DNA of 39,831 nucleotides from Bacteroidales bacterium UBA3764 (GTDB taxonomy: Bacteria > Bacteroidota > Bacteroidia > Bacteroidales > UBA932), in assembly GCA_002371115.1 (NCBI GenBank), contig DFFY01000089.1, positions 1 through 39,831 on the forward strand, given 5' to 3'. A model generated the notes under the pieces. It was not told where the DNA came from. It was given only the letters and a program-made list of their open reading frames with translations, and ran no database searches. The position numbers and the translations under genes were made by a program. Shown here one piece after another: positions 15,447 through 23,757 of this stretch (position 1 is the first letter of the stretch; the number at the start of each line of letters is the position of its first letter).

Positions 15447-18323
15447 TTAATAAGATATTATTTCTATTTGAACGTTGTCCAGGAATGCGCGCCGCTGACC
15501 GCCGCCGCTGCCATCCTTTCTGTATGTGCCTATGGCAATTCTGGCGCCCGGTTTCACACCCAGGATTGTGAACTCATACCGCTTCATGGCCATCCTGTCT
15601 TCCAGGGTGAAGGCTTTTTCATAAACCGCCGTACCGGAAGTGTATGCCTGGTGCATGGTGCCCCTGGTGGAAAGCGCGACGCCGTCCAGCACCTTCACTA
15701 TCGCATCCAGCGGATCCGATGCCTTGAGACCATTGTCTGTATAAGGAGCCATCTGGAAAGACAGCTTGATGGTAGCCGGTCCCGACAGGCAGTCCAGCGG
15801 AGGTGTGAGAATCTGGCACCAGGCCGACGCCGCGCCCAGCTTGACCAGGCCCGGCATTCCGCACAGCGAGCCGCCGGCGTCCCCGTCATAAGACTCGGAA
15901 ATGGCGCCCCAGGCTCCCAGACGGGTTGCCGCCGTTGCACGCCAGGTAGTATTGAGCAGGCCATACTGCGTACCGGACGGGCACAGATACAATTTGTCCG
16001 ACGTGCTTGACAGCGGGTCCTCTCCTACCAGTGGCAGGAAGGTAGTCCTGCTGCTGCGGTTGGAGCTGCTGAAGCCGGGGAAACCGTAATTATAATCCTG
16101 CAAGGCAGGAAGGCCGCCCCAGAGGAGTTCGGAGAAGTCTTCATAGAGGATAATCTCTCCGGCCGACGCCTTTCCGGAAGGGAGAAGCACCACGGGGGAA
16201 GCCTCCGTGCGAACGGTAATAGAACTGCTGATATAGAGATCTTTATTGGTTACCTTCAGCGTATAGTCCGTGGAGGGTTCCAGGCCGGTAAAGAGGAAGC
16301 AGGGGCCGTTGGAGGCCGTCCAGATTTCCGGCCTGTCCTGCGACGGGACGCTCATCTGCTCCAGATCCGGTACGCCGCAAGCGTCCAGCGACAACTTCAC
16401 CACAAGCTGTTCTCCTTTGTAAAGTTCAAGCGCATAACGGGTGTGAATATCCGTAGCATAATCCCCTTCCGTAAACCATTTGAAGCCTATCTGGTCAGCC
16501 GTCACATACGGTGCCGACAAGGTCACCGCCTTGTCCACCCTGGGGGTGGTCACGCTGCGGACCGCAGACCATTCCGATGTATATTTGTCTGAATAGCGGG
16601 CTTTTACGCGGACATCGTAGGAGACTTCCGGTTCCAGGCTCCGAATCACATACGTTGTATAGGTGGTGCTGCCGGCGTCTTTCCACTCCGAGGCCGACGA
16701 TTTCTTGTACTGGATGTCATACGAAGCTGCATGCGCGCATACAGCCCAGTCGGCCCTGATTTGTCCCTCTCCCGCAGAGAGCTGGACAACAGGGGTTTCC
16801 ACTTCGAAGGACGTCTCCCCATACGAGACAACGCTCACGGAAATGTCGTCGAGCACCAGACGGTGCTGGCCGGTCTCGTCGGGAGCCCGGTATCCGCCGA
16901 TGGCAAGCCTGGACGTGGGGGTAACATTGGGGACCGTCACCTCATACTCCGCAAGGGACAGGTCATTGTTCAGGTCAAAGCTCTCTACAACGATATTGAC
17001 ATTTGCCCGGGTGACGATATTCCCGGAAACCGTAACGCCGTCCAGCAGGCGTACGCAGGCGCCCAGCGGGTCCAGCGACTGCTGGGAAGCCCCGTACGGG
17101 GAAGCCTTGAACCGCAGCCGGACCGTGGCCGTGCCGGAGAGGCAGGACAGCGGCGGCGTCACAATGGCGCCCACCTTCTGGCTGGCGCCCACCTTTACGG
17201 AACCGGGGCGTCCGCATACCATGCCCACCACGGAAGGGTCTTCACGCAGCTCCGCCCAGGAAGCAAGCGTGGTGCCGGCTCCTGCAAGGGCCTTCTGGAT
17301 ACTGTTGTACAGGCCCATTTCCGTACCGGGACCGCACAGATAATACCCATAAGTTTCGTCGCCCACGGGATTCCATCCCCAGGCGGGTTCCATGGAGGTC
17401 ACAGAACCACGCTTCTCGGCCGAGTAGCCCACGGCGTTGTTCACGGCGTCTCCGCCCCAAATCAGTTCCGAAAAATCCTGGAACAGGATGGTCTCCCCCT
17501 GCACGGCTTTGCCGGATGTTTTCCAAACGGCCTTTTTCTCTTCCGTCTGCAGAGCAAGGGGTTCCGAGCGGAAGTTCACGGCTTCGCCTTCCTCATTGAC
17601 GGTACTGCAGTCGGCAATGAACCAATAATCCGTCGCCGGCGAGAGCCCGGAGAAAATGAAACGGGGCTGCCCACGGTAAAGCGTGGCATCCTGGATATCC
17701 CAGGAAACGACCAGCGAAGTGCAGTCGGCGTCCGAGTAAAGTTCGAGGGAAGATACGGCTTTCTGGTCAACGGACACATCTGAAAAGTCCGTGACGGACC
17801 ATTCTACAACAGCCGTCGTGGGGGAAACATCCACCAGGCGCGCCGTTGCGCCGGTCACCGTCCTGATACTCTCGTCCACAATCCCCTTTCCCAACTTGAT
17901 GACCGCCCGCTCTCCTTTGGCATTGCACACATAGACCCAGTCCGAGTAAACGGAACGGGGATAATTGGCCCTGACACGGGCGTAATACTTGGAATTGGTT
18001 ACCAAGCCATTGAAGATAACTCCGTCGTTAGGCGTACCGGATGCCTGAAGGGTCATGGAAGCCGCGCTGGTATAAACGCTTGCCCCCACTTCAGGGTCTT
18101 TGATAATCTGCGCCGTAAAAGATACGGCACCGGCAGCGACGGCATCATCCACCTCCCAATAGAAACCAAGGGCCGTGGGTGACGAATTGGTCTCGTCATA
18201 GGTGACGTCGGTGGGGGCGACGGCTCCGGGATCAATCCCGACCGGCCCAGTCTCCCTCCTACAGGACAACGCTGCCAACAGAATCAGCAGCAGGGTGAAT
18301 TGGTGTTTCAGTCTCATACCCAT
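15447..18323 (-). CDS. Multidomain surface lipoprotein with FN3-like and duplicated DFSELxWGG modules
   Basis: The 958-residue protein carries a lipoprotein signal (LLLILLAALSC, C21). Fibronectin type III-like domains are visible at about 37-140, 160-260, 510-600 and 600-705. Between and after them lie two copies of a roughly 230-residue jelly-roll-like module, about 278-507 and 720-958. Each begins with an (I/F)L(F/Y)xDFSEL(I/L)WGG motif and contains LxCLSGxATxxLxFxxxPY and a DPLxAxVxxLDGV segment. The same module occurs once in the 1401-residue protein. The architecture suggests glycan or surface binding. Start at 18323 or two codons later at 18317. It is the first gene of an operon whose promoter holds a G10 tract. 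Confidence 0.85.
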   Translation of the reverse strand: MGMRLKHQFTLLLILLAALSCRRETGPVGIDPGAVAPTDVTYDETNSSPTALGFYWEVDDAVAAGAVSFTAQIIKDPEVGASVYTSAASMTLQASGTPNDGVIFNGLVTNSKYYARVRANYPRSVYSDWVYVCNAKGERAVIKLGKGIVDESIRTVTGATARLVDVSPTTAVVEWSVTDFSDVSVDQKAVSSLELYSDADCTSLVVSWDIQDATLYRGQPRFIFSGLSPATDYWFIADCSTVNEEGEAVNFRSEPLALQTEEKKAVWKTSGKAVQGETILFQDFSELIWGGDAVNNAVGYSAEKRGSVTSMEPAWGWNPVGDETYGYYLCGPGTEMGLYNSIQKALAGAGTTLASWAELREDPSVVGMVCGRPGSVKVGASQKVGAIVTPPLSCLSGTATVRLRFKASPYGASQQSLDPLGACVRLLDGVTVSGNIVTRANVNIVVESFDLNNDLSLAEYEVTVPNVTPTSRLAIGGYRAPDETGQHRLVLDDISVSVVSYGETSFEVETPVVQLSAGEGQIRADWAVCAHAASYDIQYKKSSASEWKDAGSTTYTTYVIRSLEPEVSYDVRVKARYSDKYTSEWSAVRSVTTPRVDKAVTLSAPYVTADQIGFKWFTEGDYATDIHTRYALELYKGEQLVVKLSLDACGVPDLEQMSVPSQDRPEIWTASNGPCFLFTGLEPSTDYTLKVTNKDLYISSSITVRTEASPVVLLPSGKASAGEIILYEDFSELLWGGLPALQDYNYGFPGFSSSNRSSRTTFLPLVGEDPLSSTSDKLYLCPSGTQYGLLNTTWRATAATRLGAWGAISESYDGDAGGSLCGMPGLVKLGAASAWCQILTPPLDCLSGPATIKLSFQMAPYTDNGLKASDPLDAIVKVLDGVALSTRGTMHQAYTSGTAVYEKAFTLEDRMAMKRYEFTILGVKPGARIAIGTYRKDGSGGGQRRAFLDNVQIEIISY

Positions 18324-18393
18324 AAAGTAAAAAACAGTGCTCGGCGGCTGCCGCGTACTGTCCCGGGTAGTGAGCTATTTCGGATTGCTGCTA

Positions 18394-18426
18394 CAAATAT
18401 ATATCATTTACCCCCCCCCCTCCAAA
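18394..18426 (-). promoter_or_regulatory. Promoter of surface lipoprotein operon with G10 spacer tract
   Basis: On the minus strand TTTG (18423-18426) and TATATTTG (18394-18401) match the -33 and -7 boxes. The 21-base spacer contains ten consecutive G (18411-18420 as C on the plus strand). The leader to the start codon is about 65 bases. Confidence 0.65.
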
Positions 18427-18475
18427 TTTTTCTTAAAAAAAGTGACAAAAAATTTTTTTTCCTCACAAGAATCCT

Positions 18476-18483
18476 TACCTTTG
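18476..18483 (+). promoter_or_regulatory. -7 box of the SusC/SusD operon
   Basis: TACCTTTG fits TAnnTTTG and is identical to the hydrolase operon box. The -33 position is occupied by a run of eight T (18453-18460) without a clear TTTG. Confidence 0.6.
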
Positions 18484-18494
18484 TATTGAGTTAC

Positions 18495-18506
18495 GGGCGC
18501 GCGCCC
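18495..18506. promoter_or_regulatory. GGGCGCGCGCCC palindrome, leader of SusC operon
   Basis: Identical to 10964-10975 including the flanking C and G. It begins eleven bases after the -7 box, against ten bases in the hydrolase operon. Confidence 0.6.
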
Positions 18507-18570
18507 GCTGTCCTGGAAGGATGTCGGTAGGCTATTCGGATTGCAAACACGTAATAGAACACTGCGCTCC

Positions 18571-21500
18571 ATGAAGACTGAAAGACTCAAAGCTCTTATT
18601 CCGCTTGTCCTGCTATTGGTCATCGGCTGCTTTTCCGCTCTTGCCCAGACCAAGGATATCAGCGGACTCGTTACGGAAGCAGCTACCGGTGAACCGGTGG
18701 CAGGCGCATCCGTAATAGTCAAAGGGACCACAACCGGCACCAGCGTGGCCCTTGACGGTACCTATAAAATACGCGCGAAGGCAGGCGACATCCTCGTCTT
18801 TGACTTCATCGGCTTCAAAACCGTAGAGGAAAAGGTGGATGACCGCCATATCATCAACGTGGCAATGGAAGAAGATGCCATGGCGCTGGAAGGTACCGTG
18901 GTGGTTGGCTACGGAACACTCAAAAAGACACAGCTTGTGGGTGCGGTGGAAAATTTCGCCGGCGAAGAGCTTGAAAAGCATACCAATCCCAACGTAGCCC
19001 GCTCCCTGCAGGGGCAAGTGGCCGGCCTCAACATTATCCAAAGCGACGGTAAACCCAACCACACCGGTGCCATCTACGTGCGTGGCGGCAGCACATCGTA
19101 CAAAACCAGGGCGTCGATGGGCGGCGCTGGACAAGGTTCCCACTCCATCGGCCAGGGAGGCAGCGCCCTCATTCTCATTGACGGTGTCGAGGGTTCCCTG
19201 ACAGCCGTCAATCCGGACGACATTGAAACCATCTCGGTCCTCAAGGACGCGTCCAGCGCTGCGGTTTACGGAGCTCGAGGAGCGTTCGGCGTCATACTCG
19301 TAACCACAAAAACAGCAAAAGAAGGCCGCGTGAGCGTGAATTACCAAGGTTCCGTAGCCTTGAACCAAAGAACCGTAATGTGGGAAGACCATGTGGTGAC
19401 CGACGGCCTTGAATGGCTGGAGTCGGCCTACGAGTTCTATGAGAACATGGCACGCACCCCCACGTCGGCAGGAAAAAGCCCCGGCGCCCTCAACCAGTTC
19501 ACCATCGGCAGCGACTATCTGGATGCGTTCCGGGCATGGAGGGCGGCCGGGAACACCGCCGATTCCGAAATCGACCCGAACGGAAATTACCGTTATTATG
19601 CCAGCACAAACTGGCTGGAAAAAATTTACAAAAGAGCCAATTTCTCCACCTCCCACGCCATTTCCGTAAGCGGCGGCTCCGAGAAATTCAGCTTCCGCGT
19701 CACCGGCCGATACTACGGACAGGACGGCATTTACAAGATTGGCAAGGAGAATTACACCAAATTTAACTTCCGGGCCAAAGTCAACGCAAAAATCACAAAA
19801 TGGCTGTCGATTGATTCCAACACTTACCTGTACAGGAATATCTACAACCAGCCCATCGTAAACTCCTCCACCACCATCCTCAACCAAATCCAGTACTACG
19901 GATTCCCCATTTTCCCGGAAAGGAACCCGGACGGGACCTATACTTACGGCGCCTCCTGGAGCGGATACGAAGCCTTCCAGGAAGGGAATACCCGGCAGCA
20001 GAACAACAACATGTCCCTGAGTGAAACCATCGGGCTGGACATTGTTCCCATCAAAGACGTGCTCAAGCTCAGGGCGGATTTCACATACAAAGCGCACCGC
20101 AACGGCATTGAGCGTTACATGGGACAGTCCTCCTTCTCCCCTTCCCCGGGTGCCGTTCTGTATTCCACGGAACAGGAAAACACCTACAAATCCATCTGGC
20201 GCACAGAGAACGACATTTTCACCGGCAACGCCGTTCTCACATGGACCCCAAAACTGGGAGACAAACATGACCTGAACGTAGTGGGCGGCTGGAACATAGA
20301 GGACTATCACCGCAAAGCCTATTATGTCACCAGAAAGGGCCTCCTGTACGACTCCCTCCCCAACTTTGAGCTGATGGATGACGGCGGAAGCGAGTTCACC
20401 ACCATATCCATCTCGGACAATGACGGCAACGCCTCCTATGGACTCGTAGGCTTCTTTGGCCGTATCAACTACACGCTTTTGGGCCGATACATCTTTGAAG
20501 TATCCGCCCGATACGACGGGTCCTCCAAATTCCCGTCCGGTTCCCGCTGGGGATTCTTCCCGTCCGGCTCCCTGGGCTGGAGAATTTCGGAAGAACCCTG
20601 GATGAAATGGAGCAGGAGCGTCATCGACAATCTGAAAGTCCGTGGCAACTATGGCGCACTTGGCAACGCCAATATCAGTGCATACCAGTACTTGGCCACC
20701 GTAGGCGTCAGCCGCAGCAGCGTCCTGTTCAACGGGGCCAAAGTGCCGGTGGCCGGACTTCCCACCAACATCCCTGACGGGCTCACCTGGGAAAAGGTGA
20801 ATACCTGGGACGTAGGCGTGGATATCGACATTCTCCGAAGCCGCCTGTCTTTCTCCGGCGACATCTATGTCAGGGACACCAAAGACCTTTATATCACCGG
20901 ACCGGAGCTGCCGGCCGTATATGGAGCATCGGCCCCCAAAGGCAATTACGGCGCCCTTACTACGCACGGCTGGGAGGCTACCCTTGCCTGGAAAGACCGC
21001 CAGAGCATCGCGGGCAGGCCGTTCGACTATTCCATCAAGGCAAGCCTGTGGGACAGCCGCACCTGGGTAGCCGCCTATAACAACACCTCCGGCGACATCC
21101 TGGATTATTATACGGGCAAGGAACTCGGCGAAATCTGGGGCTTCCGGACAAACGGCTACTTCCTCTCCAATGCCGAGGCGCAGAACTGGGCCAAGGACGT
21201 GTACCATAAAAACGGCGACAACTTCCAGGCGTATGCAGGTGACCTCAAGTTCATTGACATGAATGGCGACGGAGCCATCGACGTGGGCGCCGGCACCCTC
21301 CGGAACCACGGCGACCTGGACCGGATTGGCAACATCACTCCGCACTACCAGTTCGGCCTCAACATCGACATGCACTATCAGGGGATTGGCCTGTCCATGT
21401 TCTTCCAGGGAATCGGGCACCGGGACTGGTATCCGGCCAATGAATCCGGCTTCTTCTGGGGCCAGTACAACCGTCCCTATTCCTATCTGATGAAGGACCA

Positions 21501-21930
21501 GACCGGAAACAACTATGTCCATATAGACTATTCCACGGAGAACTGGGTGGTCACCAATGCCTCCGACCGTCCGTACTGGACACGGCGTGTAGGCTATGCC
21601 GCCAACCGCAATGTGGGTCCCCTTACCTGGGAGAACGACTATTACCTGCAAAATGCCGCCTACGTGAGGCTGAAAAACCTTACGCTGGACTATACTTTCC
21701 CTAAGTCGGTCACGGAAAAATGGAAAATCCAGATGCTGAAGATTTATATTTCGGCCGAAAACCTCTTTACCTACTCCCCCATTTACAAGGTGACCAAAAT
21801 GTTTGACCCCGAAGTCATAGACTCCGGAGACAGCGACTTCTCTACCACCCGCGGTCTCAACGGACAGGGAGACGGATTCAGCTATCCCATGCTCAAATCC
21901 TATACTTTTGGTGTAAACATTACTTTCTGA
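18571..21930 (+). CDS. SusC-like TonB-dependent outer membrane transporter
   Basis: The 1119-residue protein starts at the ATG at 18571, which gives a clean signal peptide (LVLLLVIGCFSALAQ); an in-frame ATG 30 bases upstream is less likely. After the signal comes a carboxypeptidase-regulatory-like domain (ISGLVTEAATGEPVAGASVI), a TonB box (EGTVVVGYG), a plug domain with VAGLNI, YVRGG and VLKDASSAAVYGARGAFGVI, and the beta barrel ending YTFGVNITF. There is no STN domain, so it is not a sigma/anti-sigma transducer. It imports oligosaccharides with its SusD partner, encoded five bases downstream. It heads a six-gene operon and has the palindromic leader shared with the hydrolase operon. Confidence 0.97.
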   Translation: MKTERLKALIPLVLLLVIGCFSALAQTKDISGLVTEAATGEPVAGASVIVKGTTTGTSVALDGTYKIRAKAGDILVFDFIGFKTVEEKVDDRHIINVAMEEDAMALEGTVVVGYGTLKKTQLVGAVENFAGEELEKHTNPNVARSLQGQVAGLNIIQSDGKPNHTGAIYVRGGSTSYKTRASMGGAGQGSHSIGQGGSALILIDGVEGSLTAVNPDDIETISVLKDASSAAVYGARGAFGVILVTTKTAKEGRVSVNYQGSVALNQRTVMWEDHVVTDGLEWLESAYEFYENMARTPTSAGKSPGALNQFTIGSDYLDAFRAWRAAGNTADSEIDPNGNYRYYASTNWLEKIYKRANFSTSHAISVSGGSEKFSFRVTGRYYGQDGIYKIGKENYTKFNFRAKVNAKITKWLSIDSNTYLYRNIYNQPIVNSSTTILNQIQYYGFPIFPERNPDGTYTYGASWSGYEAFQEGNTRQQNNNMSLSETIGLDIVPIKDVLKLRADFTYKAHRNGIERYMGQSSFSPSPGAVLYSTEQENTYKSIWRTENDIFTGNAVLTWTPKLGDKHDLNVVGGWNIEDYHRKAYYVTRKGLLYDSLPNFELMDDGGSEFTTISISDNDGNASYGLVGFFGRINYTLLGRYIFEVSARYDGSSKFPSGSRWGFFPSGSLGWRISEEPWMKWSRSVIDNLKVRGNYGALGNANISAYQYLATVGVSRSSVLFNGAKVPVAGLPTNIPDGLTWEKVNTWDVGVDIDILRSRLSFSGDIYVRDTKDLYITGPELPAVYGASAPKGNYGALTTHGWEATLAWKDRQSIAGRPFDYSIKASLWDSRTWVAAYNNTSGDILDYYTGKELGEIWGFRTNGYFLSNAEAQNWAKDVYHKNGDNFQAYAGDLKFIDMNGDGAIDVGAGTLRNHGDLDRIGNITPHYQFGLNIDMHYQGIGLSMFFQGIGHRDWYPANESGFFWGQYNRPYSYLMKDQTGNNYVHIDYSTENWVVTNASDRPYWTRRVGYAANRNVGPLTWENDYYLQNAAYVRLKNLTLDYTFPKSVTEKWKIQMLKIYISAENLFTYSPIYKVTKMFDPEVIDSGDSDFSTTRGLNGQGDGFSYPMLKSYTFGVNITF

Positions 21931-21935
21931 GCATT

Positions 21936-23753
21936 ATGAAAAAGAACATCTTCATACTGGCAGCGGTCCTTCTGGCAAGCGCTTGCAGCGATTTCCTCTC
22001 ACGGGAACCGGACAACAGGATATCCGGTGAGATTTTCCTGTCCACGGAGAACGACCTCCGGATTTACGCCAACGGACTCATCAACGCGGCCATTCCGGGC
22101 ACCTCCGTCGCAATAGGCGACGATGCCTATACGGATTTCTGCGCAACCAAACTGTCGTCGGACAAGTATCATCCCGGAATATGGAACGCGGACAAAGGCG
22201 GAGGCTGGAGCAGCAGCAACTTCAGTTTTATCCGGCAATGCAATTACATGATAGACAACATGGACAAAGCCAAGCCAAACGTGAGCGAGGCCCAATGGAA
22301 CCACTATATGGGCGTCGCGCGCTTCTGGAGGGCTTATTCCCATATGAACAAGCTCAAGACATTCGGGGACATTCCCTGGATAGGACACTACCTGCAGCCC
22401 AACGATCCGCTGCTGTACAGCGGACGTGACGACCGGGAGTATGTCTTCCACCAGATTCTGGAAGACCTTACTTTTGCATCGGAGCACTGCAACGAGGACA
22501 TCGAGCTATCCCGCACCAACATCAACCGGTATGTTGCGCTGGCTTATCTGGCCAGAACCTGCCTGTGGGAAGGGACTTTCCGGATGTACCACGACATCAA
22601 CCCTTCTACCGGAGCCTTCTGGAACAATCAATATGAGAGCGCCGACGAACTGATTCAGATAGCTTACGACGCCGCTGAGGAAATTATGCAAAGCGAGGTC
22701 TTTTCCCTCCACCAGTCGTCAACGCCCGCGACCGCCTATGCAGAGCTTTTCACGCGCAATACCGTGGACCAGGACGAAGTGATTTGGGGACGGGAATATT
22801 CCGAGGACCTGACGGTCTCCCATGACATAACCGGTCAGTACAACTCCCCTACATGGGGCCAGCAATACTCCCCCACCAAAGAGTTCATCAGAATGTACCT
22901 CCGGACAGACGGCACCCCGGTAACCAGCGACAACATTTCCATTACCCGGGAATTCGAGGGAAGGGACTGGCGCATGTGGCAGACCATCAACTCTCCCGGG
23001 CACCAGTACCAGACACTGACGGGCACCATGGAAGACAAGCCCACCAAGTTCAACGAGGTGTTCACCGGTTATGCTTGGATTAAATGGAATCAGGAAAAAG
23101 CGGACAATTACAGGGCCGGTGCGCTCTGTTACAACGCTCTTCCCATTATCCGGTATGCCGAGATACTCCTCATCAGGGCGGAAACGGCGGAAATCCTTGG
23201 GAAGATGGATGAAACCCTCTGGGGCCAGACCATCGGGGCGCTACGCCAACGCGCCGGCGTAACAAGCATTTATCCGGCACAAGCCTCGTACATCGCCGAT
23301 TCCTGGCTCCGGGAATACTATACCGAAGATGTAAAACACGCCCGGGCTCTGTCCAACACCATGCTGGAAATCATGCGGGAACGCGCCGTAGAGATGGCCA
23401 TGGAAAGTGAATCCCGGCACAATGATCTCATCCGGTGGAACTACGGAGACCTTATCGAGCGTCGCTTCAACCACCAGGGATGGCGGGGCATTTACGTCAC
23501 GCAGGATGAAGCCAATCATGGCATCACTTTCAATGGCGCCACCTATTATATCAAGCGGGGCGGCAAGCACGACGAATACAATTATCCCGTCGCCAACACC
23601 GGAGCCGACCAGACCTTCTCCCTTTCTGAAGGCACCTACGGATACCTCATTTACAACTACCGACTGGAGTGGGACGACAAGATGTACCTCTCCCCTATCC
23701 CCACGTCGGCCCTGAACGTCAACAAGAACCTGGGACAGAACCAGGGATGGTAA
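21936..23753 (+). CDS. SusD/RagB-like surface glycan-binding lipoprotein
   Basis: The 605-residue product has a lipoprotein signal (AAVLLASAC, C17) followed by SDFLSREPDNR, typical of SusD proteins. The tetratricopeptide-like helical core appears in the segment around IRQCNYMIDNMDKAK, RFWRAYSHMNKLKTFGDIPW and YVALAYLARTCLWEGTF. The C-terminal RagB part includes LPIIRYAEILLIRAET and the closing PIPTSALNVNKNLGQNQGW. SusD proteins cap the SusC barrel and hold the incoming glycan at the cell surface. The gene lies five bases behind SusC and four bases ahead of the phosphoesterase, so all are cotranscribed. The specificity of this pair is unknown. Confidence 0.96.
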   Translation: MKKNIFILAAVLLASACSDFLSREPDNRISGEIFLSTENDLRIYANGLINAAIPGTSVAIGDDAYTDFCATKLSSDKYHPGIWNADKGGGWSSSNFSFIRQCNYMIDNMDKAKPNVSEAQWNHYMGVARFWRAYSHMNKLKTFGDIPWIGHYLQPNDPLLYSGRDDREYVFHQILEDLTFASEHCNEDIELSRTNINRYVALAYLARTCLWEGTFRMYHDINPSTGAFWNNQYESADELIQIAYDAAEEIMQSEVFSLHQSSTPATAYAELFTRNTVDQDEVIWGREYSEDLTVSHDITGQYNSPTWGQQYSPTKEFIRMYLRTDGTPVTSDNISITREFEGRDWRMWQTINSPGHQYQTLTGTMEDKPTKFNEVFTGYAWIKWNQEKADNYRAGALCYNALPIIRYAEILLIRAETAEILGKMDETLWGQTIGALRQRAGVTSIYPAQASYIADSWLREYYTEDVKHARALSNTMLEIMRERAVEMAMESESRHNDLIRWNYGDLIERRFNHQGWRGIYVTQDEANHGITFNGATYYIKRGGKHDEYNYPVANTGADQTFSLSEGTYGYLIYNYRLEWDDKMYLSPIPTSALNVNKNLGQNQGW

Positions 23754-23757
23754 GCCT

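Larger units (their letters stand above)
18374..18544. repeat. Direct repeat in the two divergent leaders
   Basis: GCTATTTCGGATTGC at 18374-18388 and GCTATTCGGATTGC at 18531-18544 differ by one base deletion. They lie in the untranslated leaders of the two divergent operons, so the two transcripts carry complementary sequences there. Confidence 0.6.

Noticed and set aside
18613..21651. Very long open frame (over 1000 codons) antisense to SusC
   Set aside because: The sense strand encodes a textbook SusC protein with signal peptide, TonB box and plug. The antisense frame has no recognisable domain and is a by-product of GC-rich codon use.
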